64,000 nt of DNA, taken from Crotophaga sulcirostris (Eukaryota; Chordata; Aves; Cuculiformes; Crotophagidae). A program made the translations under genes and the position numbers. Below are positions 1 through 11,888 of the stretch, piece by piece (the first letter of the stretch is position 1; the number at the start of each line of letters is the position of its first letter). Location of the stretch: assembly GCA_013397455.1 (NCBI GenBank), contig VYZB01000095.1, forward strand, positions 988,446-1,052,445, read 5' to 3'. A model generated the notes under the pieces. The model was given only the letters and a program-made list of their open reading frames with translations, was not told the origin of the DNA and did no database searches.

Positions 1-2654
1 AGTTATGGTTCCCACAGCAACTGCATCATGTGCACATACATTAAAGGCAGGGATATTATCACACAAGGCAGCAATCAAATATGTGTGAGAGTTACATTAC
101 TGGCACTTGGAGGACTGTGCAAGTTTGAAATCCCAGAGCCATGAATCATCTCAGTTCTGTCCATGTCAGTACGTCAGGAAGAAAAGGTCCCAGAGTCATC
201 AGTCCTTATGGGCACAGTGGAAATGGATCACAGCGTATGCAGAAGTGCTTATGGGATAATATGGTGGTGGTACCTTTACTTGTTGAACCAACTGGCCTCA
301 GAGATATGAAAACACTCCAGATCTAAATATGCTCTTTATAAAATAATTGCTGTTGATTAGCTGAAATCCACAGCCAGAAGGTGTCATAACAACCAAAGCT
401 TTATGTACAGAAATCATTGTTCACAGTCCTGATGATCCTTAAATGCGATGAATGAATTTCTTGCAGTTTGATTGAATAGGAATGAAGAGTGCTCCATACT
501 TTGTTGGAGAAGTTCATGCCGTCTGTTCACTGTGTCTTTTACAACCCATGAAATTATTTCATTGAATAAAAGCATGCTCAGCTTCCTGGTTTCTGGATCT
601 CCACAAGCTACTGGCTAATCAAAGTTTATTTTTCTAAATGATGAATTTGGCACCTTGGCACTTAACTTTCCTCAGCATTGACAATGGGATCTAAATTTGC
701 AGCACTGACTGCTTCTTTGTAGCTGGCATTCTCTTCTCTGCACCTTGCAATTTTAAGCAAAAGTTTTCAAACAGTGTACACAGTGCTGTCATTGTACCCT
801 GAGCCAAGAATTCTGGCATGTCCCTTAGCAAGTCTAATGACAAACAGGCCAGAGACCTCAGTTCTCTGTGAGGTGCCTTGAGAGAACAGTGAATTCAGAT
901 TTTAAAATTTAGCAGCATAGATTATTTTTTTTCCCTGATCTGTTATCACAAATAGTAGAAATCATAGGCATTGCATTTCAATGATAAAGGGAGAAGCAGC
1001 ATGCCACTGAGTTACTAAATGTCTTGGCACTACTAATCCCATATAATTTAGTAATTAGCAGGAACTAGAAAATTCCAGAATTTGCAAAGAAGAGCCATTA
1101 CCATCTTTGATGATAAGCAGCTGGATATTTTATTTTTAAAAAATGGGCAAGAGGTTAAATGTAAAGAAGAGCCTTTAAAAATTTTAAGCATATCTAGCCC
1201 AGGTGTCTTCTTGAGCAGGTACCAGACTGGTTAAAGAGCAAGGGTTTTTGTGATTTCATTGAAAATTCGGGAAGTGAAAATTAAGATGTCATATATGCAC
1301 AGGATTTTAGCTAATTTAATCTTTTCACTACCTGAGTGGATTTTGAATTTTGCTGTTCCCTTTTTGTGGTCAAAAAATATCAATCTAAATCTGAAAAATT
1401 ATTAGTTTTTTATTTTAAAATTAATAAATAAATAAATTAAGGAAATAAACAAATTCACATTGTGTTGAGAATTCAGGACAATTAGTTTGTCTTGTTGCTG
1501 TAGCTCCCACTGTGAATAATGTGCAATTTAAATTTTTCCTCTATGTCAGTTTGAAAAGAAAATTTAGAAACTTTAGTAAAGAATATGCCTTTCTCTTTGA
1601 GACTTACAACAAAGTATTTTTGTCTTTAGATGGAATGTGGAAAATGGCACCGTGAAAAACAAATAGCTACACAGAAATCACTATTACAAATTTGCCACGT
1701 ATACACACAAACACATTTTTTCTTTATGGACAACAAGAAAGAACAAGTACAGTAATTTAGTATTTCTTTCTGCATTTTTGTGGCTGCTTTTTTTCAAATT
1801 ATTAGTGTTTAGGCACCATGTATGCATTTGCAGACCGTCTCAACTGCAGCATTGCTACTCTGGCAGTATTCCTCCAGAACACATACTGGAAAGAGAATTT
1901 ATGATCCATAGGAGAGAGCAATCTTGAATTGTCACCTTGAACTTGCACATAAGAATGCAGTTTTGTATTGTCATCTGTGTCCCTTATATTTAGCATCAAC
2001 ATATGTAATGTTTTGTGAGAATACAAGAGTCTATGGTCAGTTTCTGTAGATAATGTATCAGATTTGTTTTGTTAGAAATATGTGTGATTAGCATAAATTT
2101 ACCTTAACAACAGTAACAAAATTTGAAAGTAGTTGTATCAAAACACCATCATTTCTATGGAGCAAGTTTGAGCTGCACCGTGAAATATGTCTTTTGAAAC
2201 ACTTCTTTTTTTTTCTCTGAAAGGCAGTAGGTATTGCCAGCCAGATAATTTTTCAAAAATGTTCCAGGGTTTCTTATGGATATTAATTTCTGTTTAAGCC
2301 TCTCCAAACTTTGGCAGAAAGACAAGTTTCATTTTTCTTTAACAAGTCCTTTAGTTGTGCAGATGCTGTAGCCAGATTGGCAATAAATTTTGCTATAACA
2401 GTTAACTCAACTTAGGGAAAGATGCTATTATTTAATATTCTGATCCTGTGTCACCTTTTGAACCTTAATTTATAGGTGGTGTATTTTATAGTTAGCATTC
2501 CATAGGAGTCTGCAAAAACCTATTAGTTTATTATGTTCTATGCTAATGAAAGTCTGACTGTTGTTCTAAATAAGTATCTTCAAAAGTATGGACATTAAAC
2601 ACTGTGTGAAGTAAAAAGTTCATGTTATGTCCCATTTCTACATGGATACATACA
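1..2654. other. AT-rich non-coding stretch
   Basis: No open frame longer than about 75 codons and no convincing exon. An acceptor-like ttttgtctttag at about 1630 is followed by 40 open codons without a good donor, which I take as chance. It contains the A/T tract at 1.4 kb. Confidence 0.6.
1405..1450. repeat. AT-rich (TAAA)n-like low complexity
   Basis: An ataaataaataaa-type run in an otherwise A/T-only stretch. Confidence 0.7.
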
Positions 2655-2775
2655 GTTTGATTACACCTCTCTAATTTCAATCAGTCTAATTCTGCCTCTC
2701 CTTTATTGGCCTGATTAAAAGCCTACTGAAATTTGTGGAAAATGAAAATTCTCATTGACTTAAGTGGCTTTGAAG
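2655..2775. repeat. Ancient palindromic (MITE-like) repeat, copy 1
   Basis: The core at 2708-2773 is an imperfect inverted repeat: the left arm, from ggcctgattaaaagcctact, pairs with the right arm, cattgacttaagtggctttg. The half-motif cattgactt..gtgggcttt next to ggcctgat is one I recognise from dispersed palindromic repeats in reptile and bird genomes. The stretch before it (2655-2700) fits the flanking part of the same family. I cannot assign a library name from memory. It has no coding capacity. Confidence 0.55.
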
Positions 2776-4689
2776 CAGTTTTCAAATAGTTACTTCACAC
2801 TCTTCCTTTATTACAATTCAGAAAAACTGTGTTTTTTTCATAGTTTCCATTTTGCCTTGTCACCAGTATTTTGCCTAAAGATTGGGAATCTATCTTTACA
2901 CATTCATAACCTCAAGCATCTGCACTGGTAACAGCCCGTGAACTGAACCAGTTCATTTTCAGTTCAGAAAAAGACCTTCTGACTCCTCAAAATACGTTTG
3001 ATATTCCTGTGAAATGGAGTATGGTCTTCACCCTGGGCAACGTACGTGTCTCTCTAAAGTCAGTTGTGGCTGCATTGGGAGCAATGCACAGCAGTTGCCT
3101 TTTTTTCCTCCTCCGCCCATTCAGCAGATAATCCAGGTCAGTGATTTTCATTGTGTGTTCCACTGACTGCTGAAAGTCTGTGCATGACTTCTCAAAACAG
3201 TAAAGAAAACCAAACATGCTCCCAGTTGGTCAACATTCACTATACAGGGCTCCGCACGTCGGGACACCCACAGGTGCCCAAAGCAGTACCCTGGCTGCGC
3301 CGTTCCTGCCTGGCTTTGCGGAAGTGCTTCCTCCAGTCTTGACATCTGCTGTAGGCTGATGTACAGCTGATGAAGTTATGATATTTAAACTGCCAGTTTT
3401 GGCAGTTGTCTTCCATAATTCAAAGACAGACTTTGAATTTAGGGTTTCAGATATTTGACCAGCAGTAATATAAAATGACAAGCGATCGGTATAATTGCAT
3501 CATAATACTCATGACAACTAACATTTTCAAAGAGCATGTCAGAACTTTTACATCTGAAAGAACTAGTGGGCATCAGAATTGGAAAGCATGTTTCGTTTTA
3601 AATAGCTGGGTTTGCTGCAGTAGCCAGACTTACCATGATCTCAGAGAATTTTGTTTTAATTCAACACTTTGGTAAATACCGAATCTATACCAAACAGAAA
3701 ACCAACATTCTTACTGTAGAAAAAGCAATTCTATTGAAGCAGGATATTTGCATTCTGGACACAAGACTTCCTACCAGAGGAAGTCCCTGTAGGATTTTCT
3801 GGCTGTGAAAGATGGAGAACGAGAACGGTGCTGGAGGCACAGAGGTCTGGTTATGTAGAATAAGGTGTTACAATCCCAGGCAGTCCCAGACTGAACAGCC
3901 CTAGGAGAGAAATCCCTGCTTCTGGTGCTTGCTCTCCTGGGGTGGGTACCTTGTTTTGTCTGGGCTCGTGGCTTCCTCTCCCCTTCCTTCCCCCTATTCA
4001 GGTTTGGACATGCAGCAGCCCAAGCTGGTGTCCCCAAGCTCCTCCATAGAGGAGGACTCCGTGATATTCTGGTTATTAGATACTAGCATTTACCTGTTCT
4101 GTCGAATCTCTCTTTACTGTGCCTCTGATCCTTCCTGCCAGGCTGTTGGACATCCCAGCAGACTGTATGACCTCCAAGCACAACTGTCAGTTTAAGTCCA
4201 GTCAAGACCAGCACCATATTTTGACCAAAAAATCAGGTGGATCCAATGTTCAGGGTATCAAGACTATGAGAAATCTTGGGAAGAATATGTTTAATGTGAA
4301 CTTAGAAGTTTATATTCAGCTATTGCTGTCAGAGTTACCAGGAAAACTTGCTCAAGAGGAAACAGAACACACCAATAAGTGTGCAAACAAGCAAATACAC
4401 AGCCCTTTCAAATTATGAGAAAAAGAGAGCTATAGCACTGCTGCAGTCCCCAGCCAACCCTCAATATTCTGAGGCTCAGAAAATATCTGCTTCTTGCCTT
4501 AAACGCTTGTTTATTCTTGCAGGGATTTAGGGAAGCTTCCATTTCAGATGCTGAATTGGACCCACTATTCATCCTTGCAAGTTTTAGAAATCCATTTTAG
4601 AAAGCCAGGCCAAGAGAAAAATAGCTAAAGGTTTCTGTTGCACCACAGTAAAATGGTTGGCACTCAGTGGAGCTAAATTAATAAACTTT
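2776..4689. other. Non-coding stretch with a slightly GC-richer patch
   Basis: The patch at 3240-3340 is less AT-rich and open in several frames, which fits chance in GC-richer DNA. An acceptor-like tttattcttgcag ends at 4522 and is followed by 25-34 open codons in two frames, without a good donor. Nothing is firmly supported. Confidence 0.5.
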
Positions 4690-5050
4690 TTTATGATGGC
4701 TCAAAATTACAGCTGCTGTGTTCTGGAGTAGGCAGATAATTGGAGTGGTCGGAGTGGTATCTGCAGCGCTGTGAAATTGATGTAATAATTCCAGACCAGA
4801 AATTATCTGAATTTAGGAGAAAACATGAGCATATGCATAATATATCTTCCTGAATTCTACTGAGACCTCCGGGGAATTGGATTGTGAGTTAATAAACTGT
4901 TAATTAAAATTCGCATGACGAGAAAAAAATTCATTAACTAGGTCTATTGACAGCTTCCATGATAAGGTAAACAACAGTCTATAATCATTAACAGATCGTG
5001 CAGAAATCTGCATGGCTTTGCTTGTATGAGTTCTAATAGAGCCATTGAAA
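4690..5050. promoter_or_regulatory. Possible conserved non-coding element (homeodomain-site-rich)
   Basis: About 360 bases carry many TAAT/ATTA cores, including ttaataaactgttaattaaa at 4889-4908, plus a MEIS-type TGACAG (about 4949) and an octamer-like atatgcataat (about 4831). Text of this style is typical of vertebrate developmental enhancers. No conservation data are available to me, so this is inference from composition only. Confidence 0.25.
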
Positions 5051-5135
5051 AGGAATTGTAAATACAGGCAAAAAGGACATAGTTCTCATATGTCACTTTT
5101 TATAGTGTTGATTTGTATTTTGATTCCTTTTGCAG

Positions 5136-5236
5136 TGAAGGTTGCTAAGAGTTATGACTATCTGAGGGTCAACAAATTTCAGAAGGAACTAGCCCTCTCC
5201 ATCGGCCTGAAAAAATCCCAGAACCCTGAGCTTTGA
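5136..5236 (+). CDS. Candidate terminal coding exon, unrecognised
   Basis: The acceptor gtattttgattccttttgcag is good. Two bases complete a codon, followed by 32 codons and a stop at 5234-5236. The peptide starts KVAKSYDYLRVNKFQKELAL. It is charged, and its codons are richer in G/C at third positions (ctg, gtc, aac, ctc, tcc, atc, ggc) than the flanking DNA, which favours real or formerly real coding sequence. No poly(A) signal lies close downstream, and no upstream partner exon with a convincing donor was found. A donor-like agag|ggtaag at about 5426 could extend it as a non-terminal segment. I do not recognise the protein. Confidence 0.22.
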
Positions 5237-8200
5237 AATTCGTGACACCCATATGGAAAAGTATCATTTACTGTGATTTATTCTGACAGTTACATTATTG
5301 GGTGCATGTTAACCAGGACAAATAGCTGTACAGGACAGGAGTACAAAGAGCTCCAAATTACACCTTTAGAAACTTTTCTCTGTATGGTATGCTGGGAAAG
5401 GAGAACAGGCAATGGATTTTCAGAGGGTAAGATCTCATCAGCAAACTTGTATCAATCATTCTGTGAATAAGCAGACCATACCAAATGCCCACTGCCAAAC
5501 CTTTACACCAGGCTGTTCCATCAGACTCCTAAAGGCTTTAATTACATAATGTGTTTGAATGCATGGAGAGCAGAAACAGCAAATATTAACATGGTGTCAC
5601 TGTAGTCTCTTCTCTTTCATTACTTTATCCTTCAAGGCTATTGTGTAATCTGGCACAATACGATGCATTACTTTTTATTTCCTCTCGTAAGAAACATCCC
5701 TTTATGTCAATTTTGGTTTGCAGACTTACAGCCATGGAGCAATTCCTCTCACCCAGAGAAGCAGCGAGAGAGCGTGAGGTTGTTGGCACATCTCCAATGC
5801 CATTGTTAACAATTATGACGTGACTGTCAAACCTTATTATCAGCTTTTAGGAATCGCTGTGAAATCCTGTAAGCACAGCTGTTTGGCTTTTCTCTGAGAC
5901 ACTAGTCTTGGAAGGCAAGAGGAAGAGGGAATGTGCTTTCCCTTTAGGAGAAATCACTGATACTTGCACAAAGCCACAGCAATCAGTTTTTTTGGGAGAT
6001 TCGCTCGACTTCTGGTTATGTTCAGGTCCCGTATCTTCATCCTCAGCCTTGCAACAGCTCAGTTGCTCTTCAGATTCCTATGATAGGTATTTTGGCAAGC
6101 GGCCCACAGCGACAAGCCAAGGAAGGATGCAGCCCCAAATTAAAATTTCTAAATAAGAAAGGAAAAGGTAATGGAAAAGAGGAGGAGGGTTGGGAAAGGG
6201 TTGTGCAATGTTAGGGTAGCTTGCATTCCCATTTTTGAGCAAAGCCCTAGTGCTTTCCACCCTGTAAGCCAGTACCTACTTTATGCACTGACCAAAGTGA
6301 ATCTCTCCCTTGTCCCCCATATCAGGCCTCATTTCACATTGAGGAGCATGCTCACATTGCACAAATCAGTTTCTCTCAGATGAATATAAACTGGAAAATG
6401 TCTCTGCGGAGCACACCTAATGCACACCTTCAGGAAACAGGCGTTCAGCCCATGGGATGAGATTAGCCCTGTTTTGCAGTAAAAAGACCCAGAAAAGAAT
6501 AGAGCAGACATCAGATCCCTCACTCCAGCTACAGATCTGCCCTACCTGCTGGTGTAGACACACACCCATGGACCAGTACCCCTAGTGCTTAGCATGACAA
6601 AAGACAGACCATAGTGGTGAATAATAAGAAAATAGTGATCGTTGTATTAAATGGTGGTTTCAGAACATAAGCAAACTTATCCATTGTCCTCTTTTTTGTC
6701 ACATTATGTCCAAAGGGAGTTTTGACAAGAGGTCTGAAAGGCTGCAATGAAGTGGCATTGCAGTTACCTGTTGAGTAGAAATGAAAATGTCTGAAGATGT
6801 TGCTGGTCGATGGAGAGTGATTATCACATGCATGCATAAGCTCTGCTTATTTACTTTGTATCACCACTGTTAATCTGCCACTGGAGAGATATTCTGGAGC
6901 TTTAAGATAAGATGTTCAGCAGGTCTCCGTTTTACACCCTAATAGCACAAAAAATAATAGATATTACATTTCACATGCTGTTTCTTCAAGTCTGGAGCAT
7001 CCTTCTCCTGCTGGCCTTATCAAAATTCCCACTGTAATTGGCAAGTTTTCATTTTAGTGGGAAACTTGGGGCTGGGGGGGGGGGGAGGAGGAGGTCATTG
7101 ATTTCTCACAACTGATTCGATCTTTTTACATGCCTGACTGCCCTAAATCACTACAAGTAGGAAACTATTTTCAAAATTTCTCAAGAGCCCTGAATGTATT
7201 GATTGAGTCTAACTTTGACTTCAGACTTTAAATTCTTTCTTTACATTGAAAAAAACCCAACCCATAACCACCTATAAGACTAACCAATTTTAGTTGGCGA
7301 TCTGTTCTTGCTTCATTTATTTATGCTCTTCTTAATGGTATTCAGATTAAACCTTTCATAGCTTGTTCAAAATTTCCATATCTTTTTCATGTTTGCAAGT
7401 GAAAATTTTATTAGAATTTTTTCCCTTTGTATTGGTTAAATTACTAGTCCAAAACAGTTGTTGTATTTTGTGCTAAATAGTAGCATATTGCCTACATAGC
7501 TGTATTTGCAATTGTTTCTCCTAGATTCCACTATCCTCAATTAAACTGCAAGAACTTTGAAACTTACAAGTTAGTTAATGGGGGAAAAAGCCCTTCACTT
7601 CTGGATATATCTTTTTGTTAATATCGTCCCTTACCTTTATAAATACGTGAGAGTTAATGCATTTAGCAGGAGGATTAGTGGTAACGTTTTACTTCCTTTT
7701 CCCCAATCTATTACAGCGAACAGCTCTATTAGCATTTGTAGATGTGGTTCACCACGTTAAGAACCTCCAGTTTGGGTTTTAAGTCATGCAAGTGCTCAGC
7801 ACACAGAAACACATCTGGAGTCTACAGTGTTCCAGAGCCAGAAATGGTACAGACTCAGACCTATGTATTTTGAAAAACATCTTAACTATATCGAGCTTAC
7901 CTGGAGTACATGGAATATTTTACAAGAGAGCAAAATGGCAGCAAATATAGCGGAAAATCAATTCATTTTTTCAATTAGGCTAGAGAACCCAATGCTGTTG
8001 TAAAGTCTTTGTCAGTGAGGGAGTTGAAAATTGTTCTCTGAGTCATTATCTCTGTAGTTATTTGGGGGAAAAAAAATGGAATTCCTATTATATATGATAC
8101 AAGGAACAGACATCAAAGAAAGAATTCCATGCAGAATAGTGAACCTTAAGTTGGATACAATTCATTTTTTTGTGTGCCCACTCTTCAGTGGAGTTAAGCC

Positions 8201-9215
8201 AAATCACAATTTACAGCTTTATTTGCAATTTTAAAAAGTAGATACATTAAAAAAGGTCATTTGATTATTATTTTTTTAAAAAATAGGAAACATTAGATAG
8301 TCAAAGGTGTCTGCAATATGAAAAAATATGAAGTGGAAAATTTGTACGGAATAATTTTAAAATCTGAGGAAATACCAAGCTGTTTTAGTAGGGAGTACTG
8401 ATAGCTTTTGTGGTCCTAACTGGACTACATGGTATAAAGACGTATAGTCCTCATTGTTGACAAATGCCTACAATGTACGTTGCTACAGGTAGCTTCATAA
8501 GTAGAATTCCAGAGCTTCCTGTTATTCCATGTGCTCGAATCAGATGTAAAATGGAACTGTAACATTTCTTCTGCCAACAGCTAGTTAAACCTTCTTGGAG
8601 GAAACACACACTTTCACCCTGCCAGTACGCGCACCTTGGTGCCACACTCCTCCAGTTCAGCACCAGTCAAGTCTCTGACATCTCTTAGCGTTACTGCGAC
8701 CAGAGACCACAGCAGTGGCATTATAAACAGCTGTGATATTTGAGCATGAGCACTATGTCATCTTCTAGATGACAACTTCTCTATGTTTAGCTTTGGGGAT
8801 GTCACTCTTCCTGCTTGGTACCAAGGCTTTCATGACAGTTAATAATCAGATCTCAAAATGCAATAAAGCTGTCTTGTGAATAATGCTAGAAAGTGGCCAG
8901 TTGAAATTCAAGGCAGCAATTACAGCTGTAGCAAGCTATACTTTCTGCTCTCATATCTGCAACTGGAAACAAAGGGTATTTCAGAAAGTGTTTTGCTCTA
9001 ACTTCCATAGACTATGAGCACACAAAAAAATAGAGCTGTCAGAGATGCGATAGCAACTTTTTAATGACAGTTATTTTAAACAACTCCATGGAACTCAGAC
9101 ATTTATTTTTCTTGCTTTTCCTCTCATGATAACTTTTTTCTTTTTGTTTGTTGGTTATGGGAGGATTTCTTTTTGGATTAAGCATAATTTGAGTAACGTG
9201 GGTTCTTTACTGCTT
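5237..9215. other. Non-coding stretch, no supported gene
   Basis: Stops are dense in all frames. A possible acceptor at about 5720 (tttggtttgcag) leads into 30 open codons, not supported otherwise. A minus-strand donor-like aaag|gtaaggg lies near 7631 without a partner. An AATAAA at 8862-8867 is the first canonical hexamer after the candidate exon at 5136, but it is 3.6 kb away. Confidence 0.55.
7074..7094 (+). repeat. Poly(G) run followed by AGG repeats
   Basis: Twelve consecutive G bases (7074-7085) followed by three AGG units. It is a strong single-strand G-rich element and a likely length-variable or error-prone site. Confidence 0.8.
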
Positions 9216-9297
9216 TTGTTTTGGTTTCATATTTGGGGGTTTGTTTTGATTTGGTTTGGGGGGTGNTTTTGGGGGGATGTTTTGGTTTGGTTTTGAG
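9216..9297 (+). repeat. G/T-rich low-complexity tract containing an ambiguous base
   Basis: This is a run of T and G only, with G-runs at 9235-9239, 9258-9263 and 9271-9276 and shorter GG pairs after them. On the plus strand it could form a G-quadruplex. The ambiguous base at 9266 lies between two G-runs, so an assembly or read problem here is plausible. Confidence 0.7.
9266..9266. other. Ambiguous base (n)
   Basis: Single unresolved base inside the G/T-rich tract. Confidence 0.99.
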
Positions 9298-9339
9298 ATA
9301 CAGTTACTAGACTGTGAGGTTTTGTCAGGAAGAAAACCA

Positions 9340-9480
9340 CAAGACTGCAGTGTTGTCCAGGGACTCAGAAGACATATGTCTTAGCCTCTGCCATGATTGC
9401 TGGCAAATCTCTTAAATTCCTATCCATTTGTATCCACTGTAATAGGAAAGAGAAGGATTATAGTGGTGAGCGCTCTTTGA
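9340..9480 (+). repeat. MIR-like tRNA-SINE relic
   Basis: The order of phrases follows the MIR/tRNA-SINE body: 'gtccagggactcag', then 'tagcctctgccatgattgct', 'ggcaaatctcttaaattcct', and 'atccactgtaataggaaaga' in place of the usual 'tcatctgtaaaatgg' segment, followed by 'ggattatagt'. The promoter head is not clear and there are many differences, as expected for a very old copy. Confidence 0.45.
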
Positions 9481-10315
9481 ACGTGTATCTGTAGTTTCAT
9501 AAAGTGTAGCATCTTTTGCCACTCAAGCAATCCTTTTCAGCAGTGCAACACAGTATTTGTAGGAAGGTTGCACATTGCATCACTTAATTCTTATATAATG
9601 GGGAGCTAGAGAGGACAGAGCATATTTTATGGCACTGGACAAACAGTGAATTGTATCGTAAACACTTCCATCTCTGCCATATAGAACCAGATTTTGGAGA
9701 ACATTCCCCTTGTATGCTAACCTGTGTATGAGGCTATGGCCATTGTCTAGGTGTAGTCCCAAAGACTTGCACGTGCCTACCTGCAGATAAAAGATATGAG
9801 CACACACTGCAGTTTACAGTGCTGTTACAGTTAAGCTTGAAACATACGGACATCTTTGGAAAAACTGACTCTGCTGTGGGAAGCAGTCCTTGTGAGCACT
9901 GTATACAGAGTGCTATAACATTACTGAATGGAGCTGCAATCTGAAATTATTCTGATAACTTTGATGCAGAAACATAAAGCCTGTAGGAAACTGAACTTCA
10001 TAAAAACATGCACTTAAGCACACAAACTGTAATTTCCTATGAAAGTTAATCTTTTCTATTACTCTTATTACATTTGTAAATGGAATGCTGGTTTGAATTA
10101 TGGCCTGGTACAGTACTTCTTTTATGCTTCAGTAGTCATTGCTTTGGTATTGCAAGTATTTATTGTAGAATCTTGTCAACTCTCATTCATCATATACCTG
10201 CATACCAGTCCTGCACAAGGATAGCTTGGAACCACAGCAAACTTACTGTCTGTGTACTGAAAGTCAGTGTTTCTATTGCTTCTCTGCAATAACTTAATTA
10301 CTAAAAAATAACCAG

Positions 10316-10372
10316 CAAGTACTTAAGCATGCATGCAAGTCAGTGGCATTACTTATGTGCTTAAATGTAGGT
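10316..10372. repeat. Ancient palindromic repeat of the 'cttaagcacatgcttaa' type
   Basis: The arms acttaagcatgcatgcaagt and acttatgtgcttaaatg are imperfect reverse complements around the spacer cagtggcatt. A second half-motif, acatgcacttaagca, lies upstream at 10006-10020 and may be a fragment of the same insertion. The motif family is a common old sauropsid repeat. The call is made by eye only. Confidence 0.45.
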
Positions 10373-10601
10373 ATTATTTATAGTGTAAGCTGAAATCTGT
10401 CGTAGTCATAAAATATATTATACAAAATTGAATTTTACCTTACATATAACATTGATACTATTTTTAGGATGGATCATCTGCATGAAAACACAGCTTCCTT
10501 TTCATGCAGAGTGCTTTCTGTTCCAGGAGCACTGTGGAGAATCTTTAAAAGATTCTTGCTAGCTGTCAGTAACTGGTAGCAAATCAATGTAATCTGCATT
10601 A

Positions 10602-10733
10602 CAATACTTGCATCATGACTTTGAAGACAGACTGAACTTCTTTGGCTGCCTGTGCATCCAGAATCACTTTAAAGATACCATTTCTGACATCCAGGGTTAT
10701 CTTTGGCTTTGTTCCAATTAATTTCATTGTAAA
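10602..10733 (-). pseudogene. Exon-like island, faintly BPI/LBP (TULIP) C-terminal-domain-like
   Basis: On the minus strand a good acceptor (ctcttttgctgtctccgaattcag) opens 44 codons with a stop at 10601-10599. The peptide contains KPKITLDVRNGIF and then AAKEVQSVFKVMMQ. The pattern 'xPxIxL....G.......A.......(V/L)F.(V/L)' resembles the part of the BPI/LBP C-terminal domain that precedes an intron, and a weak donor (caa|gtattg) falls at the matching place (10608). Known: BPI/LBP proteins bind lipids such as lipopolysaccharide. The resemblance is by eye only and the similarity is low. It could be a relic, a diverged family member or chance. Confidence 0.28.
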
Positions 10734-11209
10734 CTGAATTCGGAGACAGCAAAAGAGTAGTGAGCCAGCAACATCACAACTGACACCTTCAGTTCATATT
10801 ACAGAAAATGCACAGTAGCACAAACCATGTCCTTGCACTAGGCTTACAATCTAGCTACATCGCTTTTTCAGGAAGGCAGAAAGGGTTAGAATAAAATTAT
10901 TTATTGTATCATTTAGGTACCTAAAGTCTTGCTGACCCCATACGAAAAATCCTGCATGATTCACTAGAAAAATGCTCCAATTTATCATCAGTCATCTTTC
11001 AGAGGCTGATGGGGACTGTTCACTATAGCAACAATAATGTCACATACTGCAGATATTAATATCCTCCCTAAAAAGTGGAAAAATATATAAATGTACTTTC
11101 ATGCACATTTCAGAGTTGAAAAAACATGGGTAAAGATACAGTGAAAACAAAACTATGAGAAAAAAAAAGTCTTTCTTCTCGGAATTCCAGCAAGCTACCA
11201 ATACTATCA

Positions 11210-11320
11210 TCTTTTCTGCCCTTTAAGATAGCTGTGTAACCGCATAGTTGGAATGCCCCATACAAAATTGTCCAGTGTACTTGAAAGTCCTTCAAAGACA
11301 ACACTTCTACAGATCTTTTT
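11210..11320 (-). pseudogene. Exon-like island next to the BPI-like island
   Basis: The minus-strand acceptor cagtacaacttacag is followed by 37 open codons beginning KKICRSVVFEGLSSTLDNF, with a stop at 11209-11207. The pattern of a cysteine, then SS..L..F.., loosely recalls the BPI N-domain 'C..V...SS.L' segment. No good donor precedes the stop, so if related it is broken. The support is weak and depends on the neighbouring islands being in the expected order. Confidence 0.15.
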
Positions 11321-11371
11321 CTGTAAGTTGTACTGTTGTGTTGCTGCTCACACAACCTTATCTACCTCTTA

Positions 11372-11491
11372 TCCAACCTCTCTAACATTCACAGGACAAC
11401 GTAACAAGTAATTTTTCCAGTTTTTGCTGCTTGATGATCTACATAAAAATTCTTCCCTTAATCGGCCAGAATTGAGAGCCACATGGAATGA
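11372..11491 (-). pseudogene. Exon-like island, unrecognised (possible part of the same relic)
   Basis: The minus-strand acceptor tgttgttgtatcattgcag opens 40 codons that start SFHVALNSGRLREEFLCRSS. The stop is at 11371-11369. A serine-rich stretch after a cysteine could match the 'TCSSC' region of BPI-type proteins, but the match is marginal. It lies between the islands at 11210 and 11718 in the order expected for one gene. Confidence 0.13.
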
Positions 11492-11717
11492 CTGCAATGA
11501 TACAACAACAGAGAAACAGTCACAAAGAACCGAACCTGTATGAGTCACACTCTCTGAGAAAACCCTCTATTCTAGGAAACCTCCTTTTGAGAGCTTCAGG
11601 TTTCCCATGGCAACGCTTTATTGATTCTTTATAAATAGATTATTCTTTTCTTCAAACTCTTATTGTCCTAATATCTCAGCAGCTTTAAGAGTCAACACAT
11701 AAAAAGAAAAACCATTA

Positions 11718-11888
11718 GCCAAATTTAAGATTGACTTCTATGTTGGAAATTTCAAAGCGAAACATGGTATCAGCCACATTTTTCAAAGCATAGCTACTTC
11801 TGCTAGCAGTTTTTGCATCAGACTTCACATGAATTAATGGAATAAGGAAATATTTTAGTGGAATAAAACCTGGTAAAGGAAGTTGTCC
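11718..11888 (-). pseudogene. Exon-like island, possible BPI N-domain remnant
   Basis: The minus-strand acceptor tggtttattttgttttgcag opens 57 codons (starting GQLPLPGFIPLKYFLIPLIH). The end reads FRFEISNIEVNLKFG, then a stop codon (11717-11715), then tryptophan. This recalls the BPI 'SISNANIKISGKW' motif with the lysine codon turned into a stop. The four islands at 10.6-11.9 kb are in the right relative order for one minus-strand gene, but intron donors are poor and the similarity is low. Confidence 0.2.
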
